A stretch of 64,000 nt of DNA from assembly GCF_024158145.1 (NCBI RefSeq), contig NZ_JAMYXM010000001.1:1178001-1242000 (forward strand), in the 5' to 3' direction. Shown here piece by piece: positions 28,915-35,619 of the stretch. Below the pieces are notes generated by a model. The model was not told the DNA's origin and searched no databases. It worked only from the letters and a program-made list of their open reading frames with translations. The translations under genes and the position numbers were made by a program. The first letter of the stretch is position 1, and each line of letters begins with the position of its first letter. This DNA comes from Notoacmeibacter sp. MSK16QG-6. Lineage in GTDB: Bacteria; Pseudomonadota; Alphaproteobacteria; Rhizobiales; Rhizobiaceae.

Positions 28915-30516
28915 ATGAGTCTGGTTCGCAAATTCGCCTCGGTGGGCGGTGCAACGATGCTGAGCCGCGTGCTGGGCTTCGCCCGCGAGGCATTGATGGC
29001 GGCGGCGCTCGGCGCAGGCCCATTCGCCGATGTCTTCTTCGCTGCGTTTCGCTTCCCCAACCTCTTTCGCCGCCTGTTTGCGGAAGGCGCATTCAACGCC
29101 GCGTTCGTCCCGCTTTTCGCAAGGCATTTCGAGGGTGAGGGCAGGAAGGATGCCGAACGCTTCTCGACAGAAGTCTTCAGCGTCCTGTTCTCCGCTCTGC
29201 TGCTACTGACCATCGCGATGGAGCTGGCGATGCCGCTGCTGGTCGCGACCGTCATCGCGCCGGGCTTCGCAGACGATGCGGACAAGTTCGACGCGACCGT
29301 TACGCTGTCGATGATCATGTTTCCCTATCTGATGTGCATGAGCCTGGCGGCGATGATGGCAGGCATTCTCAATTCGCTGCAGCGCTACTTCGCCGCGGCC
29401 ATCGCGCCGGTCTTTCTGAATGTCATTCTCATCGCCGTGCTGGGAACCGCGCTGATCCTCGGTGTGGCCGAAGAGCGAGTTGCGTTCTGGATGAGCTGGG
29501 GCGTACTGGCGGCTGGCCTGCTGCAACTGGCCATCGTGACGATAGGCGCGCGAAGCGCCGGCATCCGCGTGACCTTTCGAATGCCGAAGCTGACGCCCAA
29601 CGTCAAACGGCTGCTGGTGCTGGCCGGACCGGCCGCGATCACCGGCGGCATCACCCAGATCAATCTGGTGATCGGCCAGATCATCGCCTCGCAGAAGGAT
29701 GGAGCGATCTCGGTTCTACAATATGCCGACCGGGTCTATCAGCTGCCGCTCGGCATTGTCGGCATTGCGGTCGGGGTCGTTCTTCTGCCCGAACTGGCGC
29801 GCGCCCTGCGCGGCGAACGCACTGAAGAGGCCGCGCATCTGCAGAACCGCTCGGTCGAGTTCACGCTGGCGCTGACCCTGCCGGCAGCGGCGGCCATTCT
29901 CGCCATCAGCCCGGAGATCGTTCGGCTTCTCTATCAGCGCGGCGCGTTCACGCCGGAAACGACTGAGGTCGTCGCATCCGTTCTGGCGATTTTCGGTCTC
30001 GGATTGCCGGCCTTCGTTCTGATCAAATGTTTTCAGCCCGCCTTCTTCGCGCGCGAAGACACGCGCACACCGATGCTGTTCTCCATGATCTCGGTCGCCG
30101 TCAATATCGCGCTGGCGCTGACGCTCTTTCCCATCTTCGAGGAGCGCGGTATCGCGACCGCCGAGATCTTCGCCGGCTGGACGAATGCGCTCGGGCTCCT
30201 CACCATGCTGCTGCTGCGGGGCCACTGGCAGCCTGATCGCCTTCTACTGCGTCGTCTGCCACGCCTTCTGTTTGCCGTCGCGGTGATGGGGGTCACGCTT
30301 TGGTATCTGTCCGGATGGACAGACCAATGGTTCGGGACGCAGGCTTTTATAGCCAAGCTTCTCACCATGCTTCTCTTGGCGGCGGTTGCGTTCGTACTCT
30401 ATTTTGGTCTCGCCTACGCCATAGGCGGGCTCGACAGAAACGAGCTTCGCCAGGCATTACGCCGGAAGAAGGAGGCCAGGCCCAGCGAAGAGACGCCGCC
30501 TGACATGCTGGCTTGA
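28915..30516 (+). CDS. murJ: Lipid II flippase MurJ
   Basis: Flips the peptidoglycan precursor lipid II across the inner membrane. The 533-residue product has the MVF-family start with SLVRKFASVGGATMLSRVLGFAREALMA and about 14 membrane helices, ADVFFAAFRFPNLFRRLFAEGAFNAAFVPLF and ALNAR-like charged residues in the first half. The glnD-murJ-trpS order is typical of Hyphomicrobiales. No ribosome site stronger than GGCAGCGG precedes the ATG. The C-terminal tail is Glu/Arg-rich. Confidence 0.95.
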   Translation: MSLVRKFASVGGATMLSRVLGFAREALMAAALGAGPFADVFFAAFRFPNLFRRLFAEGAFNAAFVPLFARHFEGEGRKDAERFSTEVFSVLFSALLLLTIAMELAMPLLVATVIAPGFADDADKFDATVTLSMIMFPYLMCMSLAAMMAGILNSLQRYFAAAIAPVFLNVILIAVLGTALILGVAEERVAFWMSWGVLAAGLLQLAIVTIGARSAGIRVTFRMPKLTPNVKRLLVLAGPAAITGGITQINLVIGQIIASQKDGAISVLQYADRVYQLPLGIVGIAVGVVLLPELARALRGERTEEAAHLQNRSVEFTLALTLPAAAAILAISPEIVRLLYQRGAFTPETTEVVASVLAIFGLGLPAFVLIKCFQPAFFAREDTRTPMLFSMISVAVNIALALTLFPIFEERGIATAEIFAGWTNALGLLTMLLLRGHWQPDRLLLRRLPRLLFAVAVMGVTLWYLSGWTDQWFGTQAFIAKLLTMLLLAAVAFVLYFGLAYAIGGLDRNELRQALRRKKEARPSEETPPDMLA

Positions 30517-30588
30517 TCGCTGCCCCCGGCTCTGCCACAAGGCGCGCCGACCAGTTTCCATACTCCCGATGTCTCGGATAGATCGTTC

Positions 30589-31653
30589 ATGACCGACAGT
30601 TTCAAACCCCTCGTCTTTTCCGGCGTGCAACCGACCGGCAGCCTGACGCTCGGCAATTATCTCGGCGCGATCCGCAAATTCGTGGCGCTGCAGGACAATC
30701 ATGACTGCATGTATTGCGTGGTCGATCTGCACTCGCTGACCGCCCGGCTTGTGCATGACGATCTGGCCGATCAGACGCGCTCCATCGCGGCGGCGTTCAT
30801 CGCAGCCGGCATCGATCCGCGAAAGCACATCGTTTTCAATCAAAGCCGTGTGCCGGGCCATGCGGAGCTGGCCTGGATCTTCAACTGCGTCGCGCGTATC
30901 GGCTGGATGAACCGTATGACGCAGTTCAAGGACAAAGCCGGCAAGGATCGTGAAAACGCCTCGCTCGGCCTCCTCGCCTATCCCTCGCTCATGGCCGCAG
31001 ACATTCTGGTCTATCGCGCGACGCATGTTCCGGTTGGCGACGACCAGAAACAGCACCTGGAACTGGCGCGGGATATCGCGATCAAATTCAACAACGACTT
31101 CTCCGAACGTATCGACGCGGCCGGTCTCTCCGTGCCGGTGATGATGGGCGAAGAACAGGTCAACGCCTATTTTCCCGTCGTCGAACCGCTGATTGAGGGC
31201 CCGGCGCCGCGGGTGATGAGTCTCCGGGATGGCGCCAAGAAGATGAGCAAATCCGACCCGTCGGATAATTCGCGTATCAATATGACGGATGACGAAGACG
31301 CCATCGCCAAGAAAATCCGCAAGGCCAAAACCGATCCGGACGGCTTGCCCACCAATGTGGAAGGGCTGAAAGGCCGGCCCGAAGCCGACAATCTGGTCGG
31401 TATCTTTGCCGCGCTTTCCGACCGCTCGAAGGCGGACGTGCTGTCCGAATATGGCGGGCGTCAGTTCTCCGAGTTCAAGCCGGCATTGGCCGAACTGGCC
31501 GTCAGTGTCCTGTCACCAATAGGCGATGAAATGCGACGGTTGATGGCCGATCCCGGTCATCTCGACTCGATTTTGATGAACGGGGCCGAGCGGGCCAATG
31601 CCATGGCGGAAAAGACGTTGGATGACGTCCGGCGTATCATCGGCTTCGTTTGA
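30589..31653 (+). CDS. trpS: Tryptophan-tRNA ligase
   Basis: Class I aminoacyl-tRNA synthetase charging tRNA-Trp. The 354-residue product has the HIGH-equivalent [14 protein letters not shown], the [13 protein letters not shown] block and the KMSKS loop [14 protein letters not shown], with all TrpRS signature regions present. It follows murJ by 72 bp. No leader peptide or attenuator with Trp codons was seen upstream. Confidence 0.97.
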   Translation: MTDSFKPLVFSGVQPTGSLTLGNYLGAIRKFVALQDNHDCMYCVVDLHSLTARLVHDDLADQTRSIAAAFIAAGIDPRKHIVFNQSRVPGHAELAWIFNCVARIGWMNRMTQFKDKAGKDRENASLGLLAYPSLMAADILVYRATHVPVGDDQKQHLELARDIAIKFNNDFSERIDAAGLSVPVMMGEEQVNAYFPVVEPLIEGPAPRVMSLRDGAKKMSKSDPSDNSRINMTDDEDAIAKKIRKAKTDPDGLPTNVEGLKGRPEADNLVGIFAALSDRSKADVLSEYGGRQFSEFKPALAELAVSVLSPIGDEMRRLMADPGHLDSILMNGAERANAMAEKTLDDVRRIIGFV

Positions 31654-31741
31654 TCCCACGAACGGCTTGCCACCGTTGCGGAAGGCGTGGTTAGGATGAC
31701 GCTGCCGGCCCGCTTCTGCCGGTCTCGCGGAAGGGACACGC

Positions 31742-32245
31742 ATGGAAGACATACCGGAGCGGCTTAGCCGTAAGGCTGGCCGCAAGCGCAAATTCCTTGC
31801 CATTATCGACGACACACCCGAATGCGAACGCGCTGTCACCTATGCCGCCTACCGCGCGCAGGCGACCACCGGCACGTTGAAGCTGCTTTACGTCATCGAG
31901 CCGGAGCCCGGTGAGTTCGCTCATTGGCTAGGCGTCGAAGAGAAGATGCGCGAAGAGGCAATGGACGAGGCGGAGCGACGCCTCTCGCGTTTCCGCGAGG
32001 CTCTGACCCGCCGCCTTGGCGTCGCGCCCGAAATCGAGATACGCGAAGGCAAGCGCGCCGAACAGATTCACGAACTGATCCGCGAAGATCCCGAAATCGT
32101 CATTCTCGTTCTGGCCACCTCCGCCTCTTCCGAAGGACCGGGACCGCTCGTCTCCTCCATTGCCGGGCGCAGCGCCGCTTTCCCGATTCCGGTGACGGTC
32201 GTGCCGGGCAATCTCTCCGACGAGGATATCGAGACACTGGCCTGA
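31742..32245 (+). CDS. Universal stress protein family protein
   Basis: The 167-residue product has one UspA domain: an N-terminal FLAIIDDTPECERAVTYAAYRAQA strand-helix, a middle with a long Glu/Arg-rich helix, and the C-terminal nucleotide-site-like stretch LATSASSEGPGPLVSS with V-T-V-V-P at the end. The canonical GXXGX9GS motif for ATP is only loosely kept (G-P-G-P-L-V-S-S), so ATP binding is uncertain. It lies between trpS and nfuA; in Rhizobiales this order trpS-usp-nifU is common. Confidence 0.85.
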   Translation: MEDIPERLSRKAGRKRKFLAIIDDTPECERAVTYAAYRAQATTGTLKLLYVIEPEPGEFAHWLGVEEKMREEAMDEAERRLSRFREALTRRLGVAPEIEIREGKRAEQIHELIREDPEIVILVLATSASSEGPGPLVSSIAGRSAAFPIPVTVVPGNLSDEDIETLA

Positions 32246-32298
32246 GGCTTTATGCGAATACGCGAAAGAACTTGAAGGCCAGCCGTCGCGACGCTACA

Positions 32299-32315
32299 TT
32301 TAGAATAATTCTAAG
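32299..32315. promoter_or_regulatory. Irr-type iron-control element upstream of nfuA
   Basis: The palindrome TTTAGAA-TAA-TTCTAAG has six-base inner arms (TTAGAA/TTCTAA) that pair perfectly. It matches the iron-control element bound by the alphaproteobacterial regulator Irr as I know it from the literature. It is centred about 42 bp before the nfuA start, fitting promoter control of an Fe-S biogenesis gene. Confidence 0.65.
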
Positions 32316-32348
32316 CGCATATCCGGCCAGCCGGAGAGAGATCGAATC

Positions 32349-32924
32349 ATGTTCATTCAAACCGAAACAACGCCCAATCCCGCCACGCTGAAATTCCTGC
32401 CCGGCGAGATCGTGATCGGTGAAGGCACTGCCGAATTCAAAGATGAGGAGAGCGCGGTTTCCAGTTCGCCTCTTGCCGCCCGGCTCTTCGATGTGCCCGG
32501 CGTTACAGGCGTTTTTTTCGGCTATGATTTCGTCACCGTGACCAAGGATGAGCAGACGGCGTGGCAACACATCAAGCCGGCCATTCTGGGCGCGATCATG
32601 GAACACTTCATGTCGGGCGAGCCCGTCATGGCGTCGGCTGCAAAAACGGCAGGTTCTGGCGCGGAAGGAGAAGAATTCTTCGATAAGGACGATGCGCCGC
32701 TCGTCGAACAGATCAAGGAACTGCTCGATACGCGCGTGCGGCCTGCAGTCGCTCAGGATGGCGGCGATATCACCTTCCGAGGCTTTCGCGATGGCGTTGT
32801 CTATCTGAACATGAAAGGCGCCTGCGCGGGCTGTCCATCGTCCACCGCCACGCTCAAGCACGGCATTCAGAACCTGCTGCGACACTTCGTGCCGGAAGTG
32901 CAGGAAGTCGAGCAGGTTGTCTGA
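32349..32924 (+). CDS. NifU family Fe-S scaffold/carrier protein (NfuA-like)
   Basis: The 191-residue product has the Nfu N-terminal domain (MFIQTETTPNPATLKFLPGE, with VPGVTGVFFGYDFVTVTK) and a NifU C-terminal domain with the cluster-ligating CAGC motif (Cys159 and Cys162 in GACAGCPSST). Such proteins carry a 4Fe-4S cluster to client enzymes. The strong palindromic Irr-type box directly upstream supports an iron-related role. A terminator follows the stop. It is a close functional relative of NfuA; the specific clients are unknown. Confidence 0.93.
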   Translation: MFIQTETTPNPATLKFLPGEIVIGEGTAEFKDEESAVSSSPLAARLFDVPGVTGVFFGYDFVTVTKDEQTAWQHIKPAILGAIMEHFMSGEPVMASAAKTAGSGAEGEEFFDKDDAPLVEQIKELLDTRVRPAVAQDGGDITFRGFRDGVVYLNMKGACAGCPSSTATLKHGIQNLLRHFVPEVQEVEQVV

Positions 32925-32949
32925 GTGGTTCGTTCAATGCACTCGAAGC

Positions 32950-32977
32950 AACCGGCGCTTGTGCGAGCGCCGGTTTT
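32950..32977 (+). terminator. Intrinsic terminator of nfuA
   Basis: A perfect 10-bp stem AACCGGCGCT/AGCGCCGGTT (32950-32959 and 32966-32975) with a 6-base loop, followed by UUUU. It lies 26 bp past the nfuA stop and abuts the stop of the convergent SMR gene. Confidence 0.9.
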
Positions 32978-33328
32978 CTAATGTCTGATGCTGGATGAAA
33001 ACAGGTTGAGCACCAGCACGCCTGCAAGGATGAGCGCGATTCCCGCCAGCGCCGGCGCATCCAGTCTCTCGCCGAAACGCAGCCATCCGTTCAGAGCGAT
33101 CAGCACCATGCCGAGACCGCTCCAGATGGCGTAAGCGATGCCCACCGGCAACAGGCGAAACGATAGCGACATGAAGTAAAATGTCGCGGCGTATCCCAGT
33201 CCCATCAGCACTGTCGGCACGAGGCGGGTGAACTGCTCGGACTGCTTGAGCATCGTCGTGGCGAATACCTCAAAGGCAATCGCGACCACGAGCCAGAGAT
33301 AGGCGATCAATACCGGCGGCGTTGTCAC
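32978..33328 (-). CDS. Small multidrug resistance (SMR) family transporter
   Basis: Drug/metabolite proton antiporter of 116 residues with four membrane helices. The essential membrane-embedded acidic residue of SMR transporters is present in helix 1 (VAIAFEVFATTMLKQS), and YAIWSGLGMVLIALNGWLRFGE matches the third helix and following loop of EmrE-type proteins. The substrate (quaternary ammonium compounds, guanidinium or another cation) cannot be told apart from sequence. It is convergent with nfuA and divergent from nothing close; the spacer to the L,D-transpeptidase terminator is short. Confidence 0.9.
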   Translation of the reverse strand: MTTPPVLIAYLWLVVAIAFEVFATTMLKQSEQFTRLVPTVLMGLGYAATFYFMSLSFRLLPVGIAYAIWSGLGMVLIALNGWLRFGERLDAPALAGIALILAGVLVLNLFSSSIRH

Positions 33329-33367
33329 GGCTGGTCCCTCTTCGCCAGTCTGTTCCGACCACTTCTG

Positions 33368-33408
33368 AAAAAACGGAAGGCCGGGTGTCCCCCGACCCCG
33401 GCCTTCCG
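33368..33408 (-). terminator. Intrinsic terminator of the L,D-transpeptidase gene
   Basis: A 12-bp stem CGGAAGGCCGGG/CCCGGCCTTCCG (33374-33385 and 33397-33408), with six A bases upstream on the plus strand that give a U-run on the minus strand. It lies 44 bp past the transpeptidase stop at 33452. Confidence 0.88.
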
Positions 33409-33451
33409 GGCGCGGCCCCTCGGCGCGCCACCCCTCTCGAGGGGAACCCTG

Positions 33452-34069
33452 CTACAGGACGATTACCTTGGCGCCCACTTCAGCGCGTTCGTAAAGATCG
33501 ATCACGTCCTGATTGATCATGCGGATGCAGCCCGAAGAAACATTTCCGCCAATCGACCAGTATTCCGGCGAGCCGTGCAGCCGGTAGCCCGTGTCACCAC
33601 GCTTGTTGTGGAGATAGAGAGCGCGTGCGCCGAGCGGGTTCTTGAGACCGGGTGGCTGACCATTGCGCCATTTCGCCGTCCGCGGATCGCGTTTGATCAT
33701 TTCGGGCGGCGGCGTCCAGGTCGGCCATTTGCGTTTGGCGCCGATACGGGCAACACCGCTCCAGGTGAAGCCTTCGCGCCCCACACCGATGCCATAACGC
33801 ATCGCCTTGCCGCCATCCATGACGAAATAGAGATATTTCGCTTTGGTGTCGACGATGATGGTGCCGGGCTTCTCTGCCGTATCGTAGCGAACGAGCGCCC
33901 GGTGATATTTTCGCGCCACCTTGCCGGGCGGTACGCGCGGCAGCGTGTAGGAGGCGTCTTTCACGGCACTATAAGACATGCTGTAAGTGCGCAGCGTGCC
34001 ATTGGTGCTGCAGCCCGCGAGCATGGCAAGGGCCAAGCCGGCACCGAGCAGAACGCGCTTTCGCGACAT
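33452..34069 (-). CDS. L,D-transpeptidase lipoprotein (YkuD domain)
   Basis: Periplasmic enzyme that makes 3-3 peptidoglycan crosslinks or attaches proteins to the wall. The 205-residue product carries a lipobox LAGC (Cys20), so it is a predicted lipoprotein processed by LspA. The YkuD domain has the catalytic motif HGSPEYWSIG...SSGCIRM with nucleophile Cys181. Start 34069 is chosen because GAGG lies 6 bases upstream; a longer reading would place the signal peptide internally. It is divergent from mmcB. A near-consensus CtrA-like sequence lies about 80-95 bp upstream (34148-34163). Confidence 0.9.
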   Translation of the reverse strand: MSRKRVLLGAGLALAMLAGCSTNGTLRTYSMSYSAVKDASYTLPRVPPGKVARKYHRALVRYDTAEKPGTIIVDTKAKYLYFVMDGGKAMRYGIGVGREGFTWSGVARIGAKRKWPTWTPPPEMIKRDPRTAKWRNGQPPGLKNPLGARALYLHNKRGDTGYRLHGSPEYWSIGGNVSSGCIRMINQDVIDLYERAEVGAKVIVL

Positions 34070-34147
34070 GATTGTCCTCTTAATTTCAGGGCGGCCGCAG
34101 GAAGGCTGCCACATTTCTGTCACAAGCTATCTCTCAGGCCGGGATGG

Positions 34148-34163
34148 TTAGCAACAGGTTAAC
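34148..34163. promoter_or_regulatory. Possible CtrA-like box upstream of the L,D-transpeptidase
   Basis: TTAG, seven bases, TTAAC: one mismatch to the CtrA pattern TTAA-N7-TTAAC. It lies 79 bp upstream of the transpeptidase ATG and between two divergent genes. One near-consensus copy is weak evidence, so this is only a candidate. Confidence 0.25.
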
Positions 34164-34262
34164 GGTACGGCATTTCCGTCAACCGGCTTCTCCGTTCAGC
34201 GACGTTGCATCGGTGCAACGTCACAACGCCCCCTCGCCCGTCAGGCCTTTTCTGCCATGATC

Positions 34263-34277
34263 GTTCATGGCATGTTC
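34263..34277. promoter_or_regulatory. LexA (SOS) box upstream of mmcB
   Basis: Perfect GTTC (34263-34266), seven bases, GTTC (34274-34277), the alphaproteobacterial LexA operator GTTCN7GTTC. It ends 5 bp before the mmcB ATG, so LexA would block transcription or early elongation. This matches the known SOS regulation of mmcB in Caulobacter. Confidence 0.75.
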
Positions 34278-34282
34278 TCTCC

Positions 34283-34786
34283 ATGAGCGTCGTTTCTCCC
34301 TTTCGATTCGTGCATCCTCTCGCCGATGGACGACAATCCGACCGAGCCATGCTGGTGCGGCGAGGCGTCCAGCGGCTCTGCGTCGACCTCGGCGCTGTCG
34401 CATTGCCTGAAGTGATGTTGAAAGGCGGCCGACGCGCAGACCTCTTGGTGATGACGCAGAAAAGCGAATTCTGGATCGTCGAAATCAAAACCAGCATCGA
34501 GGATCTGCGCGCGGACAATAAATGGCCGGACTACCGCGCCCATTGCGACCGGCTGTTCTTCGCCACCCATCCGGCGGTGCCGATGGATATTTTTCCAGCC
34601 GATGCCGGCTTCATCCTGTCGGATGGCCACGGCGCGGAGATCCTGACCGAAGCTCCGGCCCACCCGCTGGCCGGAGCAACACGCAAGGCCCTGCTGCAAC
34701 GCTTCGCGCGGCTTGCCGCAAGCCGGTTGATGCTGGCGGAAATGGCCGGTCTAGACGTTCCCAGTCTGGATGAGGATGTCTGCTAG
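34283..34786 (+). CDS. mmcB: MmcB family DNA repair protein
   Basis: A 167-residue protein of the MmcB family (restriction-endonuclease-like fold). The nuclease core shows EVMLKGGRRADLLVMTQKSEFWIVEIKTS, in which the Asp and the E-x-K are the expected metal ligands, followed by DYRAHCDRLFFA. In Caulobacter mmcB is SOS-controlled and contributes to mitomycin C resistance. Start 34283 is the first ATG after the LexA box; earlier in-frame codons are not supported. The next gene starts one base inside its stop codon. Biochemical activity of the family is not established. Confidence 0.88.
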   Translation: MSVVSPFRFVHPLADGRQSDRAMLVRRGVQRLCVDLGAVALPEVMLKGGRRADLLVMTQKSEFWIVEIKTSIEDLRADNKWPDYRAHCDRLFFATHPAVPMDIFPADAGFILSDGHGAEILTEAPAHPLAGATRKALLQRFARLAASRLMLAEMAGLDVPSLDEDVC

Positions 34787-35550
34787 TGCATCTCAAATTT
34801 AAGAAAAGCGACGGTATCGAAGCTCTCACGGCGATCTTAATCGCGTCGTTTCTTGCCGCCACAATATATCTCCTCCTTGGGACTGATCCCCTTATACTAG
34901 CTGCCGGTGTTGTACTGGGGCTCGTTTGTTCAGCGATAGCGATCCTCCGAAATGCATCCGGCCGCGAACAATCAAGTTTCTCGGAGGGTGGTAACTCCTT
35001 CCGAAACGCTGATAGCGCGTCTCCTGAACATCGTGAAGGGAGGGAGGTAGTATGGATTAGAAGGGTGTCATTGGCTCTTGTTATGATCGGATGTCTGGTT
35101 GTCGGTGCTATCATTCTTTTTAGCGCATACATGCGTTTGACAGGCGCTTTCCGACCGCTGTTTTTCGATCAGATAACAGATTTTCTTGTGTTAGGAACCA
35201 TCGGCCTGGCACTTCTTGCGCTTCCACTTCTTCGAATAAGAGAACTGAAAGAAGGTTACTCTGCAGTATTATCACCTGACTCTGTCGAGGTGGTCATGCC
35301 CTTCAGAAATCGCTTTGTTCGCTGGGAGGATATAGTCGATGTACAAGTTCGAGGGGGGAAGAAAAGAGCGATACGACTTCTGCGCCGACGGCCTAGCGGA
35401 TGGGAGCGTTTGCTCACGACAGATTATACCGTTGTGGTACCACTGCAATTTGCAGAGCGGTCCATCGGCGAGACATTACAGATCATGATTGCCTTCCACC
35501 CATCTTTGAGGGGAAGAATTTCATGTGATATTCAGAAGCTATATCTTTGA
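34786..35550 (+). CDS. Uncharacterised membrane protein with PH-like C-terminal region
   Basis: Not recognised as a named family. 254 residues from a GTG that overlaps the mmcB stop by one base (TAGTG). Four membrane helices in two pairs (about 12-31, 35-54, 94-115, 130-149) enclose a polar, Ser/Glu-rich cytoplasmic loop. The C-terminal 100 residues (GYSAVLSPDSVEVVMPFRNRFVRWEDIVDVQV) resemble bacterial PH-type folds, which is only suggestive. The gene is visibly richer in A/T than its surroundings and uses TTA, ATA and AGA codons that the neighbours avoid, a sign of acquisition. It might be transcribed with mmcB under LexA. Confidence 0.7.
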   Translation: MHLKFKKSDGIEALTAILIASFLAATIYLLLGTDPLILAAGVVLGLVCSAIAILRNASGREQSSFSEGGNSFRNADSASPEHREGREVVWIRRVSLALVMIGCLVVGAIILFSAYMRLTGAFRPLFFDQITDFLVLGTIGLALLALPLLRIRELKEGYSAVLSPDSVEVVMPFRNRFVRWEDIVDVQVRGGKKRAIRLLRRRPSGWERLLTTDYTVVVPLQFAERSIGETLQIMIAFHPSLRGRISCDIQKLYL

Positions 35551-35619
35551 CGTACCGAACTCTCACAGATTTATGATAGCTCCAAGATTAGACAGGAATA
35601 TGTGCTTCGCCCGCGCTCT

